Assembly: GCF_003065485.1 (NCBI RefSeq) | Contig: NZ_CP026951.1 | Location: 496,001-560,000, forward strand | Length of the DNA stretch: 64,000 nucleotides | Direction: 5' to 3' | From: Salinibacterium hongtaonis | GTDB lineage: Bacteria > Actinomycetota > Actinomycetes > Actinomycetales > Microbacteriaceae | Part shown: positions 35,234-43,140 of the stretch, in pieces | Layout: each line of letters opens with the position of its first letter | Position numbering within the stretch: position 1 is the first letter of the stretch | Position numbers and translations under genes: made by a program | The notes under the pieces: generated by a model | What the model was told of the DNA's origin: nothing | Database searches by the model: none | The model's input: the letters and a program-made list of their open reading frames with translations, nothing else

Positions 35234-36364
35234 ATGACCCTCACCGTTGGTGTTATCGGGGGCGGGCAGCTTGCCCGCATGATGATCCCCGCCGCGACCC
35301 ATCTGGGAATCGACCTGCGCGTTTTTGCAGAGAACGATGGCAGCCCATCGGCGATTGCCGCGACTCAGGTCGGCGACTACATCGATGCCGACCAGGTGCT
35401 GCGCTTCGCCCGCGAGGCGGCGGTCGATGTGATCACTTTTGACCACGAGCATGTTCCTCAGGCGGTGCTTTCGGCGCTGGTCGAGGCCGGAGTCGCAGTG
35501 CGGCCGGGCCCGAATGCGCTGCTGTATGCGCAAGACAAGCTCCTCATGCGCGCCCGGCTCAGCGAACTCGGGCTGCCGGTGCCGGAGTGGGCCGCCGTGT
35601 CGACTGAGGCCGAGCTTGACGCCTTCATCGAAACCCATGGCGGCGTTGCCATCGTGAAAACCCCGCGAGGCGGCTATGACGGCAAGGGGGTGCGCGTGGT
35701 TCGCCGCGGGCGCGAGGCTAACGATTGGTTCGAGGCGCCGGGAATCGGCGCGCTTCTCGCGGAGGAACTCGTCGAGTTTAGGCGTGAGCTCGCACAGTCG
35801 GTGGCGCGTCGGCCCTCCGGCGACATTGTGGCGTGGCCCGTCGTTGAGAGCGTGCAGCAGAACGGGGTGTGTGCGGAGGTCATCGCGCCTGCCCCCAACT
35901 CGGCAGGGCGCATCGCCGATGTTGCCGAGCAGATCGCCGTGACCGTTGCCGAAGGGCTCGACGTGACCGGTGTGCTCGCCGTGGAGCTCTTTGAGACGAC
36001 GGATGATCGGCTGCTCATCAACGAGCTTGCGATGCGACCGCACAACACAGGGCACTGGAGCATTGAGGGCTCGACGACGAGTCAGTTCGAGCAGCACCTG
36101 CGTGCCGTGCTCGACCTTCCGCTCGGAGCCACCGGCACCAGGGATGCATGGACGGTCATGGTGAACGTGCTCGGGGGGCCAGTGGGGGGCGGCCTCGACT
36201 CGCGCTATGCCAAGGCTATGGCCGAGCATCCCACCGTAAAGTTCCACAGCTATGGCAAGGATTCCCGCCCAGGGCGCAAGGTCGGTCACGTCTCGGTCGG
36301 GGGCAGCGATCTAGACGATGCGATGTACCAGGCGCGGGCGGCGGCGGAGATCCTGACCGAGTAA
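35234..36364 (+). CDS. purK: 5-(carboxyamino)imidazole ribonucleotide synthase
   Basis: This ATP-grasp enzyme (376 aa) makes N5-CAIR from AIR, bicarbonate and ATP in purine synthesis. It opens with GVIGGGQLARMM, then has the ATP-grasp segment VKTPRGGYDGKGV and the catalytic strand VAVELFETTDD with NELAMRPHNTGHWS. The partner purE usually follows, but here the next gene is an ABC lipoprotein of the catabolic region. A PurE gene must therefore lie elsewhere. Confidence 0.95.
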   Translation: MTLTVGVIGGGQLARMMIPAATHLGIDLRVFAENDGSPSAIAATQVGDYIDADQVLRFAREAAVDVITFDHEHVPQAVLSALVEAGVAVRPGPNALLYAQDKLLMRARLSELGLPVPEWAAVSTEAELDAFIETHGGVAIVKTPRGGYDGKGVRVVRRGREANDWFEAPGIGALLAEELVEFRRELAQSVARRPSGDIVAWPVVESVQQNGVCAEVIAPAPNSAGRIADVAEQIAVTVAEGLDVTGVLAVELFETTDDRLLINELAMRPHNTGHWSIEGSTTSQFEQHLRAVLDLPLGATGTRDAWTVMVNVLGGPVGGGLDSRYAKAMAEHPTVKFHSYGKDSRPGRKVGHVSVGGSDLDDAMYQARAAAEILTE

Positions 36365-36442
36365 CGCCACGGCCGACTAACGACCGGTGGCCTTCACTGG
36401 CCACGGGGTGAGTTTACGAATTGGAAACATTCCTGCAACTAA

Positions 36443-36486
36443 TTCGGATCCACACCTACATAGATTGGATCCATTCCCGCTAGAGT
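36443..36486 (+). promoter_or_regulatory. Operator pair 1 and -10 box of the polyamine-importer operon
   Basis: Two copies of the VanR-type palindrome start 21 bases apart. The copy at 36443-36454 (TTCGGATCCACA) matches 8 of 12 bases of ATTGGATCCAAT, and the copy at 36464-36475 (ATTGGATCCATT) matches 11 of 12. A -10 box TAGAGT follows at 36481-36486, which puts the second operator in the -10/-35 spacer. A bound repressor would cover the promoter. Confidence 0.8.
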
Positions 36487-36541
36487 GTCGGTGTAACAAG
36501 AGCTTCATCACCGACAACGACGTCAAGAATGGACCGATTTT

Positions 36542-37618
36542 ATGATCAGTGCCACCGCAGGCTCGCGGCGCAGGAAGCGTGCACTCTCAGCGCTCGCTGG
36601 TGTAGCCGCAGTAACCGTTGCTCTCGTAGGTTGCTCCTCTGCGACCGGAGGGGATTCGTCAGGCTCTGAGGGCGGCGAGGTGGTGTGGGCCGACTACGGC
36701 GGGCCGACCAACGAGAGCCGCCAGATCGCCTACTTCGACGGATTCGAAGAGGAGACCGGCATCAAGGTCATCTCGGCTTCGCTCTCCGACGCCATCATGG
36801 CGAAGATGCTCGAGGGCGGCGAGGGCGACTACGACCTGATCCAGGTGTCGTCAGACTCACTCATCAAGTACAAGGACAACATCGTTGCTCTGCCCGACAG
36901 TGCAACCAAATCCGACACTCTTCCCGAAGGGATCCGCGACTACGCGATCGGCGGCTTTCTGATCGGGATCGCGCAGGGATGGATCACTGACACCTACCCC
37001 GACGGAGGCCCGCAGGACTGGGCAGACTTCTTCGACACCAAGAAGTTCCCCGGAAAGCGTGCCTGGCCGGGCAGCCCCGGCAGCTACGACGCATCGTTCG
37101 AGCTAGCGCTTCTCGCCGACGGTGTTGCGCAGGAAGACCTCTACCCGCTCGACCTTGACCGCGCGACCGCCAAGCTCGACTCCATCCGCGGGGACCTCGT
37201 GTTCTACGAGTCCTACCCAGAGGTGCAGACGCTTCTCTCGACCGGCAGCGCATCGATCGCCGTGAGCGTTACTGGTCAGTTCACCGCCCTCATCAACCAG
37301 GGTCTCGACGTAACGGTGCAGTGGAACGAGGCGTTCCTCAGCCCCAACTTCTTCGTCGTTCCTGCGAAGGCGAAGAACCCCGAGAACGCGTTCGAGATCG
37401 CTGAGTGGCTAACGGATGGCGAACGCCAGGCCGCGTTCACCGAGCGCACCTTCTACGGTCCCGCCAACGAAGTCACATTCGACTTTCTTGAGAACAGCAC
37501 GGCGAAGCGCCTCCCCGGCGGCCCCGGCAACGACGGCTCGATCTACTTCGACGAGCAGTTCCGCGCCGACAATCTCGACGAACTCGTCGGGCGATACACC
37601 GACTGGCTCGCGGGCTAG
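36542..37618 (+). CDS. ABC importer substrate-binding lipoprotein, spermidine/putrescine type
   Basis: A 358-residue exported lipoprotein with a twin-basic-rich N-terminus, hydrophobic core and lipobox LVGC (Cys31). The mature part fits the PotD/extracellular-binding family for polyamine-like or opine-like ligands: VVWADYGGPTNESRQ, then IAQGWITDTYP, and a late EIAEWLTDGERQ segment. It is the first gene of a six-gene unit (importer, PTE-like protein, aldehyde dehydrogenase) under operator pair 1. The ligand is inferred to be an amine or other small cation; other charged metabolites are possible. Confidence 0.9.
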   Translation: MISATAGSRRRKRALSALAGVAAVTVALVGCSSATGGDSSGSEGGEVVWADYGGPTNESRQIAYFDGFEEETGIKVISASLSDAIMAKMLEGGEGDYDLIQVSSDSLIKYKDNIVALPDSATKSDTLPEGIRDYAIGGFLIGIAQGWITDTYPDGGPQDWADFFDTKKFPGKRAWPGSPGSYDASFELALLADGVAQEDLYPLDLDRATAKLDSIRGDLVFYESYPEVQTLLSTGSASIAVSVTGQFTALINQGLDVTVQWNEAFLSPNFFVVPAKAKNPENAFEIAEWLTDGERQAAFTERTFYGPANEVTFDFLENSTAKRLPGGPGNDGSIYFDEQFRADNLDELVGRYTDWLAG

Positions 37619-37628
37619 GTAAGACCCC

Positions 37629-37654
37629 GGCCCGGGGCGTCCGCGCCCCGGGCC
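37629..37654 (+). terminator. GC-rich hairpin after the binding-protein gene
   Basis: GGCCCGGGGCG (37629-37639) pairs perfectly with CGCCCCGGGCC (37644-37654) around TCCG. No T run follows. It probably protects the 3' end of the lipoprotein message and reduces read-through to the permeases, as is common in importer operons. Confidence 0.6.
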
Positions 37655-37771
37655 ACTCGCCGTCGTCACCCGACGGTTCTCGCAGTATCTAGCGTCCGTT
37701 TCGCACCGGTGAGAGGTTCCGAGGCGAGCGGCACGTTTCGCACAGCTCCACACAAACGCAAGGAGATCCAG

Positions 37772-38596
37772 GTGAAACCCACCAGGACACAGACGGAGAA
37801 GCGTTGGCTACTCTGGCCACCGATCGTATTCTTCGCCATCGCCCTCGGCGCACCGATCGCCATGCTCATCATCCAGGCCTTCGAATCGGGCGGATCGGCG
37901 TTCGGCGAAATGTTCGCCATGAACGCCTTCACGGCGGCTCTGCTGCGCACCCTCGTCATGGCCGTCATCGTCACGCTTCTCACAATGCTCGTCGGTGCCC
38001 TCTACGGGCTCGGAATCTGGGCAGCTCCATCGTGGCTCTCCATGGTTCTCGTCGCGTTTCTCATGCTCTCGCTCTGGACCTCGATCGTTGTTCGCACGGT
38101 CGGCTGGATGCTCATCGAGATTCCCCGCGGGGCCCTCTTCTGGCTTCTTAATACGCTTGGGCTCACCGATGAGCCGATCGAGCTCTACCAAACGGCAATC
38201 GCGATGTACCCCGCAATGGTCGCGGTCATGCTTCCCTTCGTGGTGTTGCCGGTCATGACCGCGATGAGCGGAATCGACAAGGAACAACTCAACGCAGCCG
38301 TCATTTTCGGCGCCGGCCCCACCCTCGTTCTGCGCAGCGTCATCCTCCCGGCGCTTAAGCCCTCTCTCATCAGCGGCGGGGTGCTCGTGTTTGTGATGTC
38401 GCTCGGCTTCTATGTGACACCGCTGCTTCTCGGTGGGCCATCGAACCTCACGGTTTCTGGGGTAATCAACCTTCAAATCAACACGACCAACCGACCGGAT
38501 CTCGGTGCCGCGATGAGCCTTTTGCTCGTCGGTGCGACCGTCGTCATCTACCTGATCGCGGACAAGCTGTTCAAGGTCAGCGAGAAGTGGGGCTGA
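37772..38596 (+). CDS. ABC importer permease, PotB type
   Basis: This membrane permease (274 aa) has six hydrophobic helices in the BPD_transp_1 arrangement. The ATPase-contact loop lies around LNAAVIFGAGPTLVLRSVILP. AAGGAG precedes the GTG at 37772 by six bases; the longer upstream frame has no start signal. It forms the channel with the next gene, which follows after a four-base gap. Confidence 0.92.
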   Translation: MKPTRTQTEKRWLLWPPIVFFAIALGAPIAMLIIQAFESGGSAFGEMFAMNAFTAALLRTLVMAVIVTLLTMLVGALYGLGIWAAPSWLSMVLVAFLMLSLWTSIVVRTVGWMLIEIPRGALFWLLNTLGLTDEPIELYQTAIAMYPAMVAVMLPFVVLPVMTAMSGIDKEQLNAAVIFGAGPTLVLRSVILPALKPSLISGGVLVFVMSLGFYVTPLLLGGPSNLTVSGVINLQINTTNRPDLGAAMSLLLVGATVVIYLIADKLFKVSEKWG

Positions 38597-38600
38597 ACCA

Positions 38601-39428
38601 GTGCGCACCATGACCGGGGCCCTCGGCCTCTACCGTGTTCCGATCTTCGCTGTCTCGGTTCTCGCCGGGCTCATGCTCTTCGTGCCATTTCTCGTGCTCG
38701 TCGCGACGTCGTGGACCTCGGGCAGCCTCCTGCTCTTTCCGCCACAGGGATTCTCCCTGCGCTGGTACGAGCAGGTGCTCCAGGACCCCAAGTGGATGGA
38801 CCCGTTCTTTCTCTCCCTCGGGGTATCGGGAGTCGCCACCGTCATCGCCGTGATCTTTGGAACCCTGGGGGCGCTCGCGGTCACCCGGCTCAGCCAGCGT
38901 TCCGCCCGCATTGTTCGCACGCTGTTCATCGTGCCGATCGCCCTGCCCCCGGTTGCCTACGCGATCGGCCTCTACGGCATGAACCTTGAGCTGGGATTTT
39001 TGCGCGGGACCCTTGTCACACTGATTCTTGGTGAAGCGCTCATTGCCCTGCCCTACGTGTTCGTGCTCGTCTCGGCCGCAACCGGCAAGCTCGACCCCAA
39101 TCTGCGCAACGCCGCAGTGACAATGGGTGCCCCGTGGACGCTCGTGCTGCGCCGCGTCGAGCTGCCGCTGCTGCTTCCCAACATTCTCGCGGGAGCCATC
39201 TTCGCCTTCAGCATCGTCTTCGACGAGGTCGTGCTGTCGGTGTTCCTGCTGCCGCCGGGGGTCGTGACCCTGCCGATGAAGATGCTGAGCGCCTCGACTG
39301 AGGCATTCTCACCGGCGCTCACGGCGACCTCCACCATGGTGTCGCTCCTCGCCCTCATCGTTCTCGCCCTGTTCGCCTGGTTCAGCCAGGCGAGCGCCCG
39401 CCGCACGCGAAAGGCTGCATCGAAATGA
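38601..39428 (+). CDS. ABC importer permease, PotC type
   Basis: The second permease (275 aa) has six helices, and its ATPase-contact loop is LRNAAVTMGAPWTLVLRRVELP. The extracellular loop before the first core helix is typical of PotC-type subunits. Its stop overlaps the ATPase start by four bases. An ATG at residue 4 is an alternative start. Confidence 0.92.
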   Translation: MRTMTGALGLYRVPIFAVSVLAGLMLFVPFLVLVATSWTSGSLLLFPPQGFSLRWYEQVLQDPKWMDPFFLSLGVSGVATVIAVIFGTLGALAVTRLSQRSARIVRTLFIVPIALPPVAYAIGLYGMNLELGFLRGTLVTLILGEALIALPYVFVLVSAATGKLDPNLRNAAVTMGAPWTLVLRRVELPLLLPNILAGAIFAFSIVFDEVVLSVFLLPPGVVTLPMKMLSASTEAFSPALTATSTMVSLLALIVLALFAWFSQASARRTRKAASK

Positions 39429-40489
39429 CAATCCCCGTAACCATCGACAAGGTTGATGTCACCCTCGGCCCGAACCACGTGCTCAAGCAGGTGTGCCTCG
39501 ATGTGAAGGCTGGCGAGTTCGTCACGCTTCTCGGCGCATCAGGCAGCGGCAAATCGACGCTCCTCAACGTGATCGCCGGGCTCCAAAAGGTGGACACGGG
39601 CCACGTGCTCTTCAACGGCGAGAACGTGGAGAAGCGAGCTCCCCAGGATCGCAACGTCGGCGTGGTCTTTCAGTCCTACGCTCTCTTTCCCCACATGACG
39701 ATCGGCGACAACGTCTCGTTCCCGCTTCTGGCTGCCAAGCGGCCAGTGAAGGAGCGCAAGGCCGTCGCGGCAGAGATGCTTGAGCTTGTGCAGCTCGGTG
39801 GAATGGCCGACCGCATGCCGGCCTCCCTCTCGGGCGGCCAGCGTCAGCGCGTTGCCCTGGCCCGCGCCATCGCGTCGAACCCCGGCGTTCTACTACTCGA
39901 CGAGCCCATGGCGGCCCTCGACAAGCAGCTGCGCGAGCACATGCAGGTCGAGATCAAGCGCATCCAGGAGCGCGTCGGCATCACCACGATCGCCGTAACG
40001 CACGACCAGACCGAGGCCTTTACGATGTCCGACCGGGTCGCGATCATGCATCAGGGCTGCTTCGTGCAGATCGATGCTCCCCAGGAGCTCTATCGCAAGC
40101 CCGTCAACGAATACGTGGCCAAGTTCTTGGGCGAGGCCAACCTATTCGGCACGGCAGACGGTGTTCTGCTCGGCCAGCCCGGCACGCAGGGATCCCAGGG
40201 CACGGCCGTGATTCGGCCGGAAGATCTGCAGCCGCTGCACGACGGCGAGACGGCCCGCGTCAGCATCGAGGCCACCGTGTCTCTTGTCAGCTTTCAAGGC
40301 GAGCGCTACCGCGTAGAAGCCCGCGCGGCGGACGGCACGACAGTGATCTCCACAATGCCGAGCAACAGCGACATGTCGCGTCTCGCTGTCGGTTCCCTCA
40401 TGGAGTTTGGTTGCCGCCAGCCCGAGCGCATGCACGTGATCGTGCCCCAGGACTCCTCGGCCGTCGTCGAGGAGCCCGTAGCAGCATGA
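39425..40489 (+). CDS. ABC importer ATPase, PotA type
   Basis: The motor subunit (354 aa) has Walker A GASGSGKST, signature LSGGQRQRVAL and Walker B LLLDEPMAALD, followed by a switch His in VTHDQTEA. The C-terminal 110 residues form a TOBE regulatory domain, as in polyamine-type ATPases. It overlaps its neighbours by four bases on both sides, so the phosphotriesterase-like gene is co-translated with the importer. Confidence 0.94.
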   Translation: MTIPVTIDKVDVTLGPNHVLKQVCLDVKAGEFVTLLGASGSGKSTLLNVIAGLQKVDTGHVLFNGENVEKRAPQDRNVGVVFQSYALFPHMTIGDNVSFPLLAAKRPVKERKAVAAEMLELVQLGGMADRMPASLSGGQRQRVALARAIASNPGVLLLDEPMAALDKQLREHMQVEIKRIQERVGITTIAVTHDQTEAFTMSDRVAIMHQGCFVQIDAPQELYRKPVNEYVAKFLGEANLFGTADGVLLGQPGTQGSQGTAVIRPEDLQPLHDGETARVSIEATVSLVSFQGERYRVEARAADGTTVISTMPSNSDMSRLAVGSLMEFGCRQPERMHVIVPQDSSAVVEEPVAA

Positions 40490-41502
40490 TCGAGACGGCT
40501 CTCGGACCGGTGGAGCGGGATGCCCTCGGCGTCGTGTCGATGCATGAGCATCTGCGAGCCGATGCGTCGGCGCTGCACCGCCCGGGAGTGGAAGAACTCG
40601 ATGCGGATGCTCCCGTCTGCATCGAACTCGCTGGCGCACTGCGCTGGGGCCAGCTCGCGCTGCGAGACAACCTGAGAATCGACGACGACGATGCTGTCGC
40701 GCAGGAGTTAGCTGCGGCACACGCTCGCGGCCTCCGCACCGTTGTCGACGCGACGTCTCTCGGGCTGAACCCCGGGTATGAGCACCTTGCCGCCATCTCC
40801 CGCGCGAGTGGCGTCACCGTCGTTGCCTGCTACGGCGCCTACCTCGGCTCTGGCATCCCCTCCTGGTATCGCGACCTCGACACCGCGGGCCGCGAGCAGG
40901 TGTTCCTCACAGCCCTCACCGATTCCATCCCCGGCGTGGAGTTTCGGGCAGGGATGCTCGGCATCATGGGCACGACGGCCGACTTTGGCGCCGACGAACG
41001 CAGCAGCCTCACCGCCGCAGCATCGGCAGCGGCCCGCGCCGGAGCATCCGTGAGCATCCGGCTGGACCCCGACGCGCGCAACGGCTTGGAGATCATCGAC
41101 CATTGCGCATCCGCAGGGCTGGCCCCCGAACGCATCGTGCTCACCAATATCGATGAGTATCTCGATGACGCCTATCTGAACGATCTTGCCGATGCGGGAC
41201 CCGTACTCGAGATGTGCTTCGGCGGCGAGGGTGGGCATCTTGGCCGCGTTCGCAACAGCGCCGACTTCGACCGATTCGACGCCCTGCTTCGCTTGCTCGC
41301 CCGCGACGACAGCGCGCGCCTCGTGCTCGGATGCTCCACCTGGACCAAGGCCCAATGGAGCCGCTTCGGCGGCCCAGGGTATGGGCATCTTGTTACCAGA
41401 GTCGTGCCGGCCCTGCGCAGCAGCGGAGTGGACGACTCGACGCTCGACCGGATGCTCATCCACGAGCCCGCTCGAATCCTCGACCGCACTGCGGCCGCCT
41501 GA
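40486..41502 (+). CDS. Phosphotriesterase-family protein lacking most metal ligands (PTE-1)
   Basis: A 338-residue TIM-barrel protein, clearly related to PTE-2 at 59072 along its whole length. The first metal motif HEH is present (His20, His22). The other ligands are replaced: the bridging Glu/Lys position in LGEIG is Ile160, the next two metal His positions are Arg192 and Asn221, and the final metal Asp is Ser284. A normal two-metal hydrolase site therefore cannot form. It may be a binding or regulatory partner, or use a new chemistry. It overlaps the ATPase by four bases. Confidence 0.85.
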   Translation: MIETALGPVERDALGVVSMHEHLRADASALHRPGVEELDADAPVCIELAGALRWGQLALRDNLRIDDDDAVAQELAAAHARGLRTVVDATSLGLNPGYEHLAAISRASGVTVVACYGAYLGSGIPSWYRDLDTAGREQVFLTALTDSIPGVEFRAGMLGIMGTTADFGADERSSLTAAASAAARAGASVSIRLDPDARNGLEIIDHCASAGLAPERIVLTNIDEYLDDAYLNDLADAGPVLEMCFGGEGGHLGRVRNSADFDRFDALLRLLARDDSARLVLGCSTWTKAQWSRFGGPGYGHLVTRVVPALRSSGVDDSTLDRMLIHEPARILDRTAAA

Positions 41503-41557
41503 CCTGCACGACGCTGCCAGACCTGCACGACGCTGCCAGACCTGCACGACGCTGCCA
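41501..41557 (+). repeat. Three perfect 19-bp tandem repeats
   Basis: The unit GACCTGCACGACGCTGCCA occurs at 41501-41519, 41520-41538 and 41539-41557, followed by a partial fourth copy (GACC). It begins inside the PTE-1 stop codon and fills most of the gap to the aldehyde dehydrogenase start. Confidence 0.97.
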
Positions 41558-41579
41558 GACCAAGAGAAAGAGAATCACC

Positions 41580-43034
41580 GTGAGAGACAACCTCCAGCCC
41601 CTTGCCGAAGTTGAGCCGTTTTATGTGGACGGGGAGTGGGTTTCTGCCGAGGGTGCGGAGCTCATTGACGTGTTCGACCCCGCAACCGAGCAGCTTCTGA
41701 CCCGCGTGCCGCAGGCGAGCGAAGCGGAAGTTGACCGTGCCGTCGCCGCAGCGAAGGCCGCACTCGATGACCGCCGCTGGAGCGGCATGAGCCCGCACGA
41801 CCGCTCCCGAATCCTCAACCGCGTCGCCGACATCATCGAGGAGAGGGTAGAAGAGCTCGCGATTCTCGAGACGCGCGACAACGGCAAGCCCATCGAGCGC
41901 TCGCGCGCCGACACGCTTTCTTCCGCACGCACATTTCGTTATTACGCTGGCGCACCGTCGCGCCTCGGCGGCAGCGTGGTTCCCATCGACGGTGGTGAGC
42001 ACCACGTGTACACGACGTACGAGCCCGTCGGTGTCGCGGCGATCATCCTTCCCTGGAACTTTCCGATCATGACGGGGTCGTTCAAGCTCGCCCCGGCGCT
42101 GGCGGCCGGTTGCCCCGTGGTTATCAAGCCCGCAGAGCAGACCCCCCTCACGATGCTTCGGATCGCCGCCATCTGTGCGGAGGCGGGCGTGCCGACGGGC
42201 GTCGTCAACGTCGTGACGGGCGACGGCCGCGTTGGCGCGCAGCTGACGACGCACCCCGATATTGCCAAGGTGTCGTTCACGGGGTCGACCGACGTTGGCC
42301 GCAAGGTCATGACCGCGGCGACCGGCGACTTCAAGCGCCTCACGCTTGAGCTCGGCGGCAAGAGCCCCAACATCGTCTTCGACGACGCCGACCTGGATGC
42401 TGTCGTACTCACGGCGATGCGGGCATCGTTCGGGCACTCCGGCCAGATGTGCACGGCGGGCAGCCGACTTCTTGTGCAGCGCAGCATCCTCGAAGAAATG
42501 ACCAAGCGACTTGCCGACGCCGTTCGCCAGGTGCGCATGGGCGATGGTCTCGCGGGAGGAATTACCGTGGGGCCGCTGGTCTCCGAGGAGCAGCGCCAGC
42601 AGGTTCTGGGCTACATCGAGAAGGGTGTCGCAGAGGGTGCCGAACTCGTTGTCGGGGGCGGGGTGCCCGAGGGGGACGGGTTCTACGTGGAGCCCACACT
42701 GTTCAGTGGTGTGCGCAACGACATGACGATCGCCCGCGAGGAGATCTTCGGACCCGTCGTTGGCATCATCCCGTTCGACGACGAAGACGAGGCCATCGCC
42801 ATCGCGAACGACACAAACTACGGCCTCGCCGCAGGTGTGTGGACCAACAACCTGTCGCGGGCACACCGCATGGGACAGCGCCTTCGTGCGGGCACGGTGT
42901 GGGTCAACACCTACAACATCTTCGACCCGGCCCTCTCGTTTGGCGGGCTGCGCGACTCGGGCATCGGCCGCGACCTCGGTGAGGATGCGCTCAAGGGGTT
43001 CTGTGAGCCCAAGTCCGTGGTGATCGCGCTCTAG
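41580..43034 (+). CDS. Aldehyde dehydrogenase, betaine/aminoaldehyde type
   Basis: This NAD(P)-dependent enzyme (484 aa) oxidises an aldehyde to the acid. It has the catalytic Glu in LELGGKSPN, the catalytic Cys in GHSGQMCTAG, the cofactor segment FTGSTDVGR and the oxyanion Asn region PWNFP. I chose GTG 41580, after a purine-rich AGAGAAAGAGA; the long upstream frame runs through PTE-1 and the repeats. Its place behind a polyamine-type importer, in a regulon with an amine oxidase, fits oxidation of an aminoaldehyde. A strong terminator follows. Confidence 0.93.
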   Translation: MRDNLQPLAEVEPFYVDGEWVSAEGAELIDVFDPATEQLLTRVPQASEAEVDRAVAAAKAALDDRRWSGMSPHDRSRILNRVADIIEERVEELAILETRDNGKPIERSRADTLSSARTFRYYAGAPSRLGGSVVPIDGGEHHVYTTYEPVGVAAIILPWNFPIMTGSFKLAPALAAGCPVVIKPAEQTPLTMLRIAAICAEAGVPTGVVNVVTGDGRVGAQLTTHPDIAKVSFTGSTDVGRKVMTAATGDFKRLTLELGGKSPNIVFDDADLDAVVLTAMRASFGHSGQMCTAGSRLLVQRSILEEMTKRLADAVRQVRMGDGLAGGITVGPLVSEEQRQQVLGYIEKGVAEGAELVVGGGVPEGDGFYVEPTLFSGVRNDMTIAREEIFGPVVGIIPFDDEDEAIAIANDTNYGLAAGVWTNNLSRAHRMGQRLRAGTVWVNTYNIFDPALSFGGLRDSGIGRDLGEDALKGFCEPKSVVIAL

Positions 43035-43048
43035 CTCACGCGGGTTTC

Positions 43049-43080
43049 AGAACGGGTCGGCCTTGGGGCCGGCCCGTTCT
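43049..43080. terminator. Terminator after the aldehyde dehydrogenase gene
   Basis: AGAACGGGTCGGCC (43049-43062) pairs with GGCCGGCCCGTTCT (43067-43080) around TTGG, with one G-T pair. It lies between converging genes and may serve both; no long T run is present. Confidence 0.75.
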
Positions 43081-43084
43081 GGCG

Positions 43085-43140
43085 TTAACGCCTTAACGCC
43101 TTAACGCCTTAACGCCTTAACGCCGCAACGCCGCAACGCC
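43085..43140. repeat. Seven 8-bp tandem repeats at the MFS stop
   Basis: Five copies of TTAACGCC (43085-43124) are followed by two variant copies, GCAACGCC (43125-43140). The array ends exactly at the MFS stop codon, which itself looks like a further decayed unit (TTAGCGCA). The length could change by slippage. Confidence 0.97.

Noticed and set aside
41501-43140. The 19-bp and 8-bp tandem repeats as remains of a CRISPR array or mobile element
   Set aside because: The units are directly adjacent with no spacers, and no transposase, integrase or Cas gene is near.
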